A stretch of 64,000 bases of DNA from Chrysomallon squamiferum (taxonomy: Eukaryota > Mollusca > Gastropoda > Neomphalida > Peltospiridae), in contig CM022672.1 of the NCBI GenBank assembly GCA_012295275.1, positions 6,572,443-6,636,442 of the forward strand, in the 5' to 3' direction. Below are positions 1 to 13,210 of this stretch, one piece after another. How positions within the stretch are numbered: position 1 is the first letter of the stretch; the number at the start of each line of letters is the position of its first letter. A model generated the notes under the pieces. It saw only the letters and a program-made list of their open reading frames with translations, did not search any database and had not been told where the DNA came from. The position numbers and the translations under genes were made by a program.

Positions 1-137
1 TATTATTTTAAGATTCCAGAAAGATGGTGGTTATTAATTATTCAATCACTTTAAAAATATTAATCTTCCGTGAGTATGTTCACAGCTTTTCATGATTTCC
101 ATGTCAATATTTGATTTTTGCTGGTTTCATACCTGTA

Positions 138-170
<33 letters not shown>

Positions 171-480
171 CGTTGTTATGAATTATGTATCTATCTATCT
201 AACTGCCTACTTATATATATTTCCATATATCTATCTGAATCTCTATTTATCTGCCTCTCTATCTATCTGTCTAGCTAAGTAGCCATATATTTCTTTATTT
301 TTTAAATCTTATTGGTTTATTTATTTATTTTAACTTCAGTAATCATACAAATAACTATTTGTTAGCTTGAATGTTATCAATATTCATACGAATAAATAAT
401 CTAAAACATTTTATACATTTTTTATAAAAATTAATTTACATTATTTTGTTTTAGTTATTTTGGCAGTTTCATTTGTAAAG
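1..480 (+). other. Intron of gene A at window edge
   Basis: This AT-rich stretch with a poly-T run and CTAT-type repeats has no supportable exon. It ends in an AG acceptor at 479-480 in front of the first visible micro-exon of gene A, so the promoter and leader exons of gene A must lie to the left of the window. Confidence 0.5.
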
Positions 481-514
481 ATGGATGATCCACCGACTGT
501 AAGTAAATAAATAA

Positions 515-557
<43 letters not shown>

Positions 558-2964
558 TGTGTGTCTACAGTGGTACCTCAACTTACGAGAGCTCCAACTT
601 ACGAGTTTTCCGAGTTACGAGCAGTCGCCCGGTCGATACTTTGCTTTGAGTTGCGAGATAAAATCCGAGTTACGAGCGAGCTTCAGATACGCCGCTGCTA
701 GTTGGCGCAACGAACAACATAACATCCAGCCAGCATCACTCATTTGCTTTGTGGTTTTGCGAGATGGAAAAATCCGAGTTACATTATTTGACAAAATGGA
801 TAACGCAAAGGACAGTGCTCAGAAGTTGGATGATGTTCATTGAATTAAACATAAAATACCAGCCAGCATGTAATCAAGTTGGTTTGTACGACGCGTTACT
901 TTCGCCGATATGTAAGCATCTCAGAAGGAGTCGATAAAGACCATAACTCAGCCAAAGGCGATAAAATTTTGTGCTGCGGATTCTGTCCATGAAAATGGTT
1001 CCTAACCAAAAGTTTATTTCTTTACATTCTCTTTAACTTTTGAAGAACAATATTTGGATGATGTTTTTTGATTTAAAAACACGTTACAATAAAATTTTTT
1101 TTTTTTTTTTTTAGAGGGGAATAGAACGGATTAATGGTATTTCAGTTAACTTAATTTGGGAAAATTGATTTGATATACGAGCAAATTGTCAGTCAAGGTA
1201 CCACTCTATATATAAATTTAGAATGAATAGTTATTTTTTTATTTTGTCTGTTAAAATATATATATATAAATATACAGAAATATGTATATATTATATATAA
1301 TATATATAATTTATTATTATTATTATATATATATATATTTATTCAAGGTAAAATAAAACACTTTTTTTTTTTTTTTTTTTTTTTTTAAAGGAAAGAAAAA
1401 AAAAAGAAAAAAAAAATTTCAAATTTGTAATCAAGACAATAATATATTGGGAAACCAGATATTATTTTCCTTTCCGTTCTTTAATTAAAATGGCACCTTC
1501 TTAAAATAATTTAAATTTGATATCAATAAAACCGCAAGCAAAACAAAACTAGTATAGTTTTACGATCACAAGGGAACTTAGAGCGATTAGTAATTAAATT
1601 TATGTGTAAACGATATTCCCGAATGTCTTCGTGATGTTTCCGAGTTTATCCGAAATATTTCCGTGACATTTCCGAGATATGTCTAATGCATTCGAGGTGT
1701 TCCGAAATATTCCGAATGTCGCCGAATATCTAAGAATATAATATTTATTCAAAATTCACAAATAATTATGAACCATTCTTTGTCACTGAAACAATATGCT
1801 GTTATAGTCTTTGTAATAGTTATAAATATGAAATTTTGAAGTTCACTGAACCGAGCAAAATATTATTATACTTGCGGTGATTATAAAATTTATTTATCAT
1901 TTGTAACAAAAAAAATGCAAAATAAATTATTGTGTGTGTGCGTTTGTGTGAGAATGTGTGTGTAAAACAAAAACAATAGTAACAATAATAATCTTTATAG
2001 AAGTAATAAAAAAACAACAACCTATAAATATGATATAATTTAATTCAGAGAGTATAACTGATACCTAAATAAAAATAATTATTAGTTCATGTCTATAATA
2101 ATAAAATTTGTTATTCTATTTTCAGACCACCGGAAAGGCAAATGGGGTAAATGTTTTTATTTGACGATTCAAGATAAATATATATATAATGAATGTTTAA
2201 TTAAACCCTTTAAAGTTAACTGTAAATTTAAATGATACAGGATTATTTGGGTTTATTTATTTATTTATTTATTGATGATGATGATGGATAACAAGAATAA
2301 CAATTTCAGTCTTTATAAAATATCATTAATCTAGCATCTTTTAAATCAGAAACCGCAACTAAATATCACTGATTTATATATTGTCCTTAGGTGTTTACTA
2401 AGATTATCTATAATAATATAAAACTCTATTACACTTTCAGGATAAGGCGACTCAGGTAAATGTTTTTACATATTTGATGAATCTAACTGATCAACATATA
2501 TTTTTATATTGTAAAACAATGAATTAAAGAAAACTTAATTGCAAGAATATATTCAGATTTATTTTTCATATCGGAAGCAAAAATAAATAAAACTGGATGA
2601 TTTCTTTTATTTTTATTATATATATATAACAATTAGGATTATGAGGGAAAAAAGTATGCTGTTTTTCGTAAAGTGTTGCATGTGCAAGATATTTATGCTA
2701 ATAATAATTTTTCGTAAATTCAACTGTTACAATATAATTTGTGATTATAATTTTTTTTGAATAATTTTTTCAGCTTTTTTTGTGGGCGTCTTATTTTTTT
2801 TTTTTTTATTATTATAATTTTTTGTTTTTTTGACAAACTTTAGTTTCATCTATAATAATCGAATTTGTTATTTTACTTTCAGGACAAAGCGAATGCTGAC
2901 GCGGTAAATATTTTTTATATTTCATTCAGAATGGTATTCTAGTTTTATATTATTATTATTATTA

Positions 2965-3029
<65 letters not shown>

Positions 3030-3677
3030 TTTTTATTATTATTATCATCATCACCATCATCATCATTATTAATTTCTCAATATTTATAACATAACTTACA
3101 TTATCTTAAATAAACATAAAATTTAAAGGAAGTAATAACTTTTAATATTTTTTTGTTATTATTATTACTACTATTACTATTATTTATTTATTTATTTATT
3201 TATTTAGTTATTTATTTAAACGTATAACCAACGATTTAGAATTTATTTCTGACTGGGTTATTTTATTTTTATTTTCAGGAACACAACTAATTAGTTATTT
3301 AGTTGTTTGGTTTACTTTTATTTATTTATTTATTTATTTATTTGTTTGTTTATTTATTTTTCTAAGCTTCTCTGTATTTCTAATAAAACGTATTATATCT
3401 TAAAATTGGCGTAAACAATAACATTTTTAAAAATTCTGCAAAACATATTTTTAAACCACTATATATAAAAAAAATATATGAAGCAAGCTGAAAAATTGTA
3501 AAAAAAAAAAAAAAAATCGGCTCAATGAAGAAATATATAAAACGGAAACAATATATTTATTTATATAATCAGGGGCAATAACTGATATACATCGCAGAAT
3601 AATGAATTTAAAATCTAGTGTTTAACTAGCAGATTTGTCTCCCTTCAGGGACTGCCGATTTCTTTTTCTTTTAAACT

Positions 3678-3708
<31 letters not shown>

Positions 3709-6112
3709 GTATATTTGTTTGTTTGTTTGACTGTCTGATTATCTTTCTGTTTTTCTTTATTTTGATTTAATCATAAGCAGAAAAGGATTAAAATTTATTT
3801 TTGAAGTGTTTATTTTCAGGACACCGAAAAACCACTCTTGTAAGTATTTCTACTATATTTTATTAAATAAGTAAGTATGTATGTGTCATTCGTTCATGCA
3901 TACATACATACATACATACATACACACATACCTATACACACACACATACACAAATATCTATTATATTTATTTGATTTTATTCACAAGGAAAATAACGTTA
4001 ATTCAAATTTTATAAAATGAGTCTATTTTGTATGTACTAATATACTGAAACAAATGTCATTATTTTTTTTTATTATTATAACAGTTCCTGAAGTAAATGA
4101 AAACGAAATTTAAAAAAAAAAATAAATAAACTCTTCGTAAAAACACAAAATCGCCTAAATTAATACCTGCGGCCCGCCTCAGTATGAGCCAAGTCTCATG
4201 TGGCCCGTTTTCGAAAAAAGTTGCCTATGCCTGTTCTAGTACTATATTATTACTACTACTACTACCATTACTATTATTATTATTATTATTATTTAGTGAA
4301 TGTTTTTATTTATTTATTTACTTGTTGTTGTTGTTTTTCTTTAACAAGCTTCAGTGTCATCTATAATAATAAAATCTGTTATTTTACTTTCAGAAAAAAC
4401 CCGATGATAACGAGGTAAATATTTATTATATTTTATTCACAATGGTAGACTGTGAATTATGAACGATTTAGAGGATCAGTTTCTAGTTCTGTATTATTAA
4501 ACTCAATTATTATTCCAACCTCGGTTTCGTTAACATCTGAATTCTGAAGGATGTAGATTTATAATTACAAACTGCTACTACTACTACTACTGCTACTACT
4601 ACTGTTGTTGCTGCTGCTGCTGCTGCTATTACCACTACTACTACGAACAAAAATAGTTCGTTGTGCTTGTCTTTATAGAAATAGTATTAGTGTCAGTATT
4701 AGAAGTAATAGAATGGTAATATAAGTAGTAGTAGTAAAAGTAGTGTATATAGCATTGGCAGTAAAAGAAAAAAAAAACAATGATGATAATAATAATATCA
4801 AAAATAATTAGCAGTAATAGTAGTAATAGCAATGGTAATAATAAATATAACGATATTAATAATTCTATAGTAGTAGTAATTTTTGTAATAATAATTATTA
4901 CTGTAATAGTAGTAGGTGTAGGAGTAGGGGTAAGAATAGTAGTAGTAGTTGTTGTTGTTTTAGCTAAAGTAGTAATGGTAGTAATAATAATAATCCTCAT
5001 CGTGATATTGTCTATTTTCAGAAAGGAGATACTACAACAGTGGTAAGTGTAGTTTATATATTATTATACATTTTCCCATTTGCTCTCATCAATTAATAAT
5101 GAAATCAAATTTTCGAATATATATATATATATATATATATACATGCAATATACAAACCTAAAGCAATATATATATATATACTTTACGTACGTTGCATACA
5201 TATATTAAGTGATTGTATATTGCATGTTTATATGATGTAAATCTAGTGTGCATACGTAAATTGGGTAGAATTAACTGGTATGAACATTATATATCTGAAG
5301 ACACAAAATGTATAAATCTGTAGAGGTTTCTTTCATATATATATATATATATATATACGTAATAAAAGAACCCAGTATATGTTTTCGTATTTACGATCCT
5401 TAAAATAAATTTACGCAGTATAAGTATACGGAATATAAACCACTGTATGTAGTAGTCTATCCCAGCATATTTTCGTTATCTATTTTAAGGACTGTAATTA
5501 CGAAAACACATGGTGGATTCTTGTATTGCGGAATCATGTACAAGATATTGATGTTAAATAAACTTATATTAAGTTTAGTACGTAAACCAGTATTTGTATT
5601 ACGTAACCTTATAATGGATACTGTATTGGGAACTTATATAAATCCAGTGTTAATATGAAATATTGTAAACTATTATCTATGAATTCACTGATGATTAAAT
5701 ATTTTCTATTTTCAGGCTATTCAAAAGACAACTAATGTATGTTTTGGTACTACTTCTCTCATAGAAATATATACACGCATACATACACACATACACATAA
5801 ATATGTACATACATACAAACATATATACATACATATATACACATAAATACATGCTGTTTGCATAGTTACATACATACACATTCATACAAACATTGATACA
5901 CATACAAATATTCACACATACACATATACATACAACTTTGTTTTTGCTATAAATCTATCATTTTTATTCCTTTCCTATTTTTTTTTTTTTCTGTTTATGT
6001 TATTTATGACGGAACTTTGAATGCTAGTTATAATAAACATAGACTTATTTTTATTTTTAAAACAGCTATTATGTTAAAACGATGAAATTCGTGATTTCAA
6101 AATTATCATCAT

Positions 6113-6151
<39 letters not shown>

Positions 6152-6423
6152 TCGTTATTGTTGCTGATATTGATGTTGCAATTATTATTATTATTATTAT
6201 TATTAATTGTTGTTGTTATTATAATTATTATTATTATTATTTTAATTTATTAATTACTAATTTTATTTTATATATATTTTAATTATTATTATTGTTGTCA
6301 GTTTCACTGAAGTTATTACTGCCGCTGATTTGTTTTTGTTTTTTCATTTAGAAGTCCAACAGAATTGTCGTTCATTCGGTGTTTCTCGCTGTGACGAGTT
6401 GTCTCCCATCCTTGTATGCCTGA
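481..6423 (+). CDS. Micro-exon gene A (5' end outside window)
   Basis: This is a member of an unrecognised paralogous family that encodes small secreted or membrane-anchored proteins. Visible exons, all beginning at an AG and ending at GT, are 481-498 (MDDPPT), 2126-2146 (TTGKANG), 2441-2455 (DKATQ), 2883-2903 (DKANADA), 3820-3839 (20 nt, frame-breaking), 4394-4414 (KKPDDNE), 5022-5042 (KGDTTTV), 5716-5736 (AIQKTTN) and the terminal exon 6352-6423. Apart from the 20-nt exon, every micro-exon is a multiple of three in phase 0, so any subset can be joined without changing frame. The joined peptide is rich in Lys, Asp and Thr. The tail matches those of genes B-E, which is the main evidence that this is the same family. 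The leader exons are off-window. No function can be assigned. Single exons this short are uncertain without RNA data, but nine in order with one frame and a matching tail are hard to explain by chance. Confidence 0.7.
568..1206 (+). mobile_element. Pogo/Tigger-like non-autonomous element in gene A intron
   Basis: The element starts CAGTGGTACCTCAACTTACG and ends with the inverted GGTACCACTC, flanked by TA on both sides (566-567 and 1207-1208), as expected for Tc1/mariner/pogo elements. It inserted at the end of a (GT)n tract. Inside, near 796, the frame MDNAKDSAQK resembles the N-terminus of the Tigger-type transposase fragment at 18,217. No long reading frame survives. Confidence 0.75.
2952..3060. 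repeat. (ATT)n then (ATC)n microsatellite
   Basis: A long ATT trinucleotide run grades into ATC units just after the fourth visible micro-exon of gene A. The rest of the intron to 3819 is TTTA/ATTT tetranucleotide repeats, and I see no further exon in it. Confidence 0.9.
3820..3839 (+). CDS. Asymmetric 20-nt micro-exon of gene A
   Basis: A good acceptor (TATTTTCAG) and a good donor (GTAAGT) enclose 20 nt that would read DTEKPL plus two bases. All neighbouring exons are 15-21 nt and divisible by three. Including this exon shifts the downstream frame, and the terminal exon then reads to a TGA without the hydrophobic tail. It is therefore either skipped, decayed by one base, or a switch between an anchored and a soluble form. 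Confidence 0.5.
4168..4233. mobile_element. hAT-like element terminal fragment
   Basis: The segment contains GCGGCCCGC and GTGGCCCG and ends with AAAAAAGTTGCCTATGCCTG, whose reverse complement begins CAGGCATAGGCAACTT. This resembles the common hAT terminus CAGGGGTGGGCAACTTTT. Only one end is visible. It is more GC-rich than its surroundings, which supports an inserted origin. Confidence 0.5.
4567..5000. repeat. Imperfect trinucleotide repeat tract (ACT/GTA/AAT)
   Basis: About 430 bp of interrupted ACT, TGC, GTA and AAT triplets fill the intron upstream of the micro-exon at 5022. Long frames on both strands here are only translations of the triplet repeat. Confidence 0.85.
6352..6423 (+). CDS. 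Terminal exon of gene A: hydrophobic Cys-containing tail
   Basis: The exon follows a TTTCATTTAG acceptor and encodes 23 residues plus TGA. It starts KSNRIVV and continues with a hydrophobic run containing the motif VFLAVTSCLPSLYA, which ends the protein. It aligns with the tails of B ([13 protein letters not shown]) and C-E (TFFTLLSCLPALYA). A small-residue region followed by a hydrophobic C-terminus suits a GPI-attachment signal. This is inferred, and a short membrane tail is the alternative. Confidence 0.75.
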   Translation, partial: KSNRIVVHSVFLAVTSCLPSLYA

Positions 6424-6475
6424 GTTGAGAAACGTCAGAACTGCGATAAGGAAGAGAAAAGTCACGATAAATGAA

Positions 6476-6534
6476 GCTGAAGAAAATAGCTGATGTTTAT
6501 TTTTATTAGTCATTTATGTACGTTTGATAATAAA
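6476..6534 (+). promoter_or_regulatory. 3' end of gene A: hairpin remnant and poly(A) signal
   Basis: AATGAAGCTGAAGAAAATAGCTGATGTT at 6471-6498 aligns with a 3' UTR segment shared by genes B-E, where it forms a stronger stem. Here only the outer GCT/AGC pairs remain. AATAAA at 6529-6534 is a suitable poly(A) signal about 110 nt after the stop codon. Confidence 0.5.
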
Positions 6535-6539
6535 GACTA

Positions 6540-6579
<40 letters not shown>

Positions 6580-6707
6580 TAAGAAAAGTACCTGGGTTAT
6601 GAGTTTTATTACCAGCTATATATAGATATATACATATATTCATACGTACATACGTATGTACGTACATTCGTACATTCATACATACATACATACATACATA
6701 TATACAA

Positions 6708-6925
6708 GGATTGTCTCGGTACCCAAACGGTAACATCGTCCGCCTTCGTAATGCGGGCGAATGGGTGTCATACGTTCGAGTCTCGTCAGCGGCATCTGAC
6801 GGGTTTGTGAGGTCGTGATTGGACTTTGTCCTCCTGCGCCAGTGCAGTTCCCAAATACTGTCTATGTGCACCGTCTAATCAGACGTACATAAGTCAGATA
6901 ATATTCACTCCTAAAATTCATGCAT
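6708..6925 (+). mobile_element. tRNA-derived SINE, copy 1
   Basis: GC-rich sequence begins GGATTGTCTCGGTACCC and contains an internal GTTCGAGTC, which fits a polymerase III B box, preceded by an A-box-like segment. The tRNA-unrelated body follows (CAGCGGCATCTGACGGG onward). A truncated relative sits at 14,137. The family name is not known to me. Confidence 0.7.
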
Positions 6926-6945
6926 ACACATAAACGTGTAGGTAA

Positions 6946-6978
<33 letters not shown>

Positions 6979-7507
6979 CATAAACATATATGCGAGTATA
7001 TATATATATGTACATAATAATGCATGTATGTTTTATGTAGGTATATGAAACAACGGCACGTACAAGAAAACTGATCGTGATTAAATTTGTTACTATTTAT
7101 TCTTTCGACTTCAGTTTTGACTTGTTCGCTGATTTATCTAACAAGTTCACACAAACAACATGTCAAGATAAGGCATGCCTATCATAAGAAGACAACTCTA
7201 ATTCGTTCTCAAACAAAAACCAGGTTTGGAAGTGTCTTAATAAACAGCGGACACAGTTGTTGTTGTTGTTGAAAAAAGACACCAAGGAAACTATCAGAGC
7301 ACGTGATGTCAACAAATACAAACAGTGTCGTTGTTAGGGCGGTCGTTAGGACGTGGTTGTCTGGGTTGTAATCTAAGAAGGGTAACACACTACGACATTC
7401 TGAAGTACAAACAGCTTTACAAATTGAGAAGATTACCGGGGGCAGAGGCTTGAACAAATAGGAAGTTGATTTATAGAGCTTCATGTAAATACATGCTTGC
7501 ATGTGAG

Positions 7508-7548
<41 letters not shown>

Positions 7549-7693
7549 TTGTGTTTGTGTGTTTGTCTGTTTGTGTGTGGGTGTGTTAAAAATGTGTTTG
7601 TGTTATCTGTATCTATCTATCTTTCTATCTATATATATATTAGTAGTATAACCATTTTTCCAAAGATAATAACTTGTTCTGACTAAACTTTCA

Positions 7694-7787
<94 letters not shown>

Positions 7788-8423
7788 TGATGATGATGAT
7801 TTTTGTTTTGGTTTTATTATTGCGTATACCATCTCTGGCTCTCGCGATTGAAACGATAACTCGCGATTGAAAGTATTCTTGGTTTTAAGCTATTTGTACT
7901 CCATGCTGTTTTCAAAAGTATTTGTTACTAAGGCTCCTATCTCTCACTATAACTGAACAGTACAGAAGATAACTCCCCATTTAAAAAAAAAAAAAAAAAA
8001 AAAACTGTTGTTAAAATTAAATTTAATCCTTTATTTCAAGGTGTCTGCTTTCAAAAGTAATTTTTTAATATTTACCATAGGTATACGTTAAGATTTTAAA
8101 AACTTAATTGCTCCTTTAGAATTATGGGCGAATAACTCATGATTGAGTGGTTGCAAAAAAAAAAAAAAAAAATAAAAAAAATAACTAATCCATTAGCCAC
8201 GTCTAGAGTTTATATGTTAGAGTGATGGTGCATGTTAAGATATACTGAGATAAAACCAATGCTTAAAGGTTTATTAAGCCTTTGATAAAGATTAAAATAT
8301 TTGGATTTTATCTATACCCTTACAATAGTAAATATGTGTTTGAATTTGTAAGTGCATAGTAAATATTTGAAAGACAGATAAAATGAAATTTCAAACTCGT
8401 TAAGGATTGGGTGGGATTAAATC

Positions 8424-8511
<88 letters not shown>

Positions 8512-9168
8512 ATAGTATTTTACATTGTTTATATAAATTATATAAATAATTAATAATTTGATTTAAACTAGATGCTTGTCAATGATAAATAATAATAAAA
8601 ATAACAATAATAATAATAATAATAACAATAATAACAGCAACAACCCGACAACAATAATTATGACAACAGCTGCAACAACAACAATAACAACAACAACAAC
8701 AATAAAACAATATGTGAAGTTTTTAAAAAACCAATATACTGTCACACTGTTTAACCGATTCAACAACGAAGAAGACGATGATAATAATGATGATAATAAT
8801 GATGATAATATTTATTTATTTATGTATTTATTCATGTATTTACTTCTACTACTACTAACATTACAACAACAACTAGTACTACTACCATTACTACTATTAC
8901 TACTACTACTACTACCACTACACTAACCACTACAACTACTACTGCTCCCTCTTCTACCACCACTTCTACCACCACTACTACTACCACTACAATTATTATA
9001 ATAATAATTATTATTATTACTACTACTACTACTACTATTACTACTACTTTACTACTAGTACTACTACTACAATTACCACTACTACCATACTACTACTACC
9101 ACCACTACAACTACTACTACTACTACTACTTCTACCACCACCACTACTACTACTGCATTATAATTATA

Positions 9169-9206
<38 letters not shown>

Positions 9207-9572
9207 GCTTATTATTATCTTTATCTTTAAAATATATCTGTGTGTGTGTTTTCTTACAAATAATTCATTTAAAAATGTAGAATTTATACTGTAACAAATC
9301 AGATCACCCATAAACATTTTATTTTATTTCATATCTTTATCGTTAGTAAAGACTGGTTACCACTAACAAACAAAATATTTGTTAATAATTTTCTATATAT
9401 AAACGTTATATTTTTATTTATTTACTTATTTACTTATTTTAATCTGTTAAATCTTTTGTGCTGGCGATGAATGTCAAGAATAGATTTACTTTGGTGACGT
9501 TAGGAATGAGTTTAATGCAAACATCCTCGTCAAATAAGTGATAGATTTCGAAGATAACCGAATATGGTGAAA
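6926..9572. other. Spacer between genes A and B
   Basis: The stretch holds (GT)n at 7513-7546, a poly-A run with (AAT)n at about 7700-7785, (ATT)n and (TAG)n at 8426-8512, and ACT/ACC triplet arrays from 8845 to 9200. The less repetitive part at 7040-7470 shows no frame that I can link to a protein family. No gene is supported. Confidence 0.7.
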
Positions 9573-9579
9573 TATAAAA
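9573..9579 (+). promoter_or_regulatory. TATA box of gene B
   Basis: TATAAAA lies about 30 bp before a non-coding exon that aligns with the first exons of C, D and E (shared TGTCA.TC.GTAAAAC core). The position relative to the leader exons is the same in all four genes. Confidence 0.65.
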
Positions 9580-9603
9580 AGAAAGAGAGGTTTCGGATGT
9601 GTC

Positions 9604-9647
9604 AGTCTGTAAAACGGCTTCTGCGTTAATTTTGCTGTGATTTTCAG
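9604..9647 (+). other. Non-coding first exon of gene B (approximate 5' end)
   Basis: The exon ends GATTTTCAG|GTAACT at 9647. It contains AGTCTGTAAAACGGCTTCTG, which is similar to CACTCCGTAAAACATTCG in C-E. The transcription start is estimated from the TATA distance only. Confidence 0.55.
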
Positions 9648-9654
9648 GTAACTG

Positions 9655-9736
9655 TTGTTACTACTACTACTACTACTACTCCTACTCCTACTCCTACTAC
9701 TACTACTACTACTGCTACTACCACTACTACTACTTA

Positions 9737-9786
<50 letters not shown>

Positions 9787-10134
9787 CACTACCACTACTA
9801 CTACTTCTATTACTACTATACTACTACTACTACTACTACTACCACTACTACTACTTCTACTACTACTACTACTACTACTACTGCTGCTACTACTACTGCT
9901 ACTACTTCTGCCATTACTTTACTACTACTACTACTGTTATTACTATTACTATTACGACTACTACTACTATTACTACTACCACTACTACTACAACTTCTAT
10001 TACTACTTTACTACTACTACTACTGTTATTATTATTACTATTATTATTACTGTTACTACTACGACTACTACTACTACTACTGTTATTATTATTGTTATTA
10101 TTATTGTTGTTGTTGTCGTCGTCGTCGTCATTAG
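9655..10134. repeat. 480-bp (ACT)n compound repeat in intron 1 of gene B
   Basis: Almost pure ACT triplets with CCT, GCT and ATT variants begin about 10 nt after the donor of the first exon. It can be read on the + strand without a stop for 159 codons, but only as poly-Leu, poly-Tyr and poly-Thr. It is not a gene. Confidence 0.95.
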
Positions 10135-10572
10135 CGTTATTGAGGATATTTGTTTTTATTTATTACTGCCTCTGCTACTACATCTATTACTACTAGAACT
10201 ACCACTACTACATCGTCTGCTACTATTACGATTACAGCATCTAAAAATACTTTGTAATTTTTGGAAACTATTTAACACATGCAATGAAAATAATACTGCA
10301 ACGTGTATTAGTGTCCACCCTCCAAAATCACATCCACTTGTTTTTGTTCATGCTGATGATTATTTATAAATGACTTATAATATTGTATATACTTCTGTGC
10401 TGAAGAGTCATTCGGTTTAATGTAAATAAACTACTGCTACTACTAATACATTATCATATTTCTTGTTATTGTCGTTATTCTTGTTCTGTTATATATTGTT
10501 GTTCGTCTTGTAATCCGTCTTCTTCTTCTTAAAGCGAATTATTTTCATTGCAGGTTTTGTGTGAAATCATTC

Positions 10573-10783
10573 ATGATGCGTCATTTGATTTTCTTCTCTC
10601 TGTTTTTCACTGGTGAGTATAAAACTTACTAATTTTATTAACAGTCAGACTGAAACAGAATGTGTATTTAGTTTATCGACTTTAGTTTTCAGAGATATTT
10701 TTTTCCTTTTTAAGTAGTGTTGTTGTTGTTGCTGCTGCTGTTATTGTTGTTGTTGTATTTGTTGTTGTTATTATCGTTATTAT

Positions 10784-10815
<32 letters not shown>

Positions 10816-10868
10816 ACATAAGATGGGAAAGAAACTTAGAGAGTCACAGGTAAGAGTGAGAGCGAGCG

Positions 10869-10953
<85 letters not shown>

Positions 10954-12325
10954 TGGAAAGAGAGGAAAACAGACAAAGACGGAGTAAAAAAAATAAAATA
11001 ATAATAATAATAATAATAATAAAAACTGAAAGATATGAAGGAATGAAAAAAAAAAAAGGAAGACAGAGAGATACACAGAATAAAATAAAGATAAAGAGAT
11101 AACATAATGATAAGATAAAGCAAGAGCGGGAAGACCTTGAAGTAAAATAAAAATATTATTTAGCTGGCTTGTAACTCTGTCCCCGATAACGGATGTGACT
11201 GTTCACATTAATATCTCGATGTCTGTTTTTTCTTTTTTAAAATAAAGTTTACTTTTCGATAACAGGTGGATTTGAAATGTTTAGTCGAATATTTTATCGT
11301 GCACATTCCCACGTCGTTGTGAACAACGGTAGATGAAATGAAATGATCATCGATTTGAATTTGGGTGGGAATACATTGAGAATTTGATTAAGTCAGTAAT
11401 CTGTTGTTGTTATTAATAATGTTGCTGTTGTTGTTGTTACTGTTATTCTTGTTGTTGTTATTATTATTATCATTATTGTTGTTGTCTTTATTATGACTGT
11501 CACTGTTGTTTTAATTATTATTATTATTATTGTTGTTGTTGTTATTTTGAATTTCTACCTATAATAATATTTCAGTAAAAGTAAAAAAATTTTTTATAAA
11601 TAATAATAATATATATATATATATATATACTTTAATAATGTATTATTAATAAAGATTTACCGTCATAAAAAGTAAACATTATGTGAATTTTCAACTAAAA
11701 ATCACATTTTTGGGGATTCGAGGATTTCTATGAACGAATCATGGAAATATTGACACTTCTTTTGAAATAAGATCCATACTGACCACACCTATTACCACTG
11801 TCTCAGTATTTGCAAAGCCAGGTTTATCTGAAAATCAGTAATCGTGAACAGGTACTGGGAAACTAAACTATTCTCTTCAATCAGAGTTCAGAAAAGTCCT
11901 TCAAAAGTATCTTTAACTTTATAAAGGTGCTTTATTTTTTTTTTTTTTTTTTTTTTTTCCTCAGATGTTAGATAGTGTATTTATGTAGCCTTTTTCAGTT
12001 CAGGTCTGAAATATCGGAAAATCACAATGTTAAGACATTTTTCAATGTTAATTCCAAAGTCGAATTTGCTATTTAATCCTTGATTCAGTATCCATGGTAA
12101 CTTAGTACTTAACATTTCACCATAAGTTTATTTTAGAGTATAATTAAAAATATGTATCATAAGATACTAATATATATGCATACATACATACATACATACA
12201 TACATACATACATACATACATACATACATACATACATACATGCATATGTTTACTTTGTACCATATTACTAATTAAATATTAATTTTCATATTTCAGTTTT
12301 GTTGACTTCAACTCTTGCTGCAGCA
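10573..12325 (+). CDS. Signal-peptide exons of gene B
   Basis: Exon 10554-10612 carries the start [13 protein letters not shown] and ends with a single G before GTGAGT. Exon 12297-12325 completes the codon and adds [10 protein letters not shown] before GTAAGT. The basic N-terminus, hydrophobic core and AAA end fit a signal peptide cleaved at or near the exon border. The phase-1 split at this position is the same in C, D and E. Confidence 0.8.
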
Positions 12326-12474
12326 GTAAGTAAAATAATTAATAATATTAAATATTGTCGTGAGAAATTAAAAATAAGTAAATACATACTGACAGACACA
12401 CACATATATACATATATAGTTGTACCCATATACATCACACATGCAGAGGAATGGAGAGACAGGGACATGTAGAG

Positions 12475-12560
<86 letters not shown>

Positions 12561-12989
12561 GTTTAATACAAAATTAGCTGTCAGAAACGTTAAGATTTAT
12601 ATAATATTCATATAGAAATAATATACAACAAAATATTATGTAATGATTTTATTACAAGACCATCAAATGCATTAAAGCATAAAATGAGAAATATCTGTGG
12701 ATATATATGTACAAATGTAAAATGAGAAATATCTGTGGATATATATGTACTAAATGTATGTGTGTGTATGTATGTAATGATATGTCTGCATGAATGTTTG
12801 ACTATCTATCCTTCTGTCTGTTTGTGTGTATGTATATATTTATATCTCTGTCTGTCTATCTATCTATCTATCTATCATGTATGATTGTGTGTATGTATGT
12901 GTTGATATGTCTCACTGTAGGAATGTATATATGTGAATCTATCTATCCTTCTGTCTGTCTATCTGTCTATCTATCTATCTATCTATCTG

Positions 12990-13046
<57 letters not shown>

Positions 13047-13177
13047 GTATCATGTATGTGTTGATATGTCTCACTGTGTATGTATATATGTGAATCTGAT
13101 ATGTCTATCTATCTATGTAGGAATGTCTCACTGTAGGAATGTATATATGTATATATGTATCTATCTATCTATCTATC

Positions 13178-13210
<33 letters not shown>

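Noticed and set aside
4641-5046. Overlapping frames on both strands (poly-Thr, poly-Ile, poly-Val)
   Set aside because: Triplet repeats without stops explain them on either strand. They lack gene-like composition.
6708-6800. Possible functional tRNA gene
   Set aside because: Box-like motifs are present, but no cloverleaf with a proper anticodon arm could be folded, and the segment continues into a SINE body shared with 14137.
9655-10134. Open frame of 159 codons on the + strand
   Set aside because: It is the direct translation of an (ACT)n repeat and contains only runs of Leu, Tyr, Thr and Cys.
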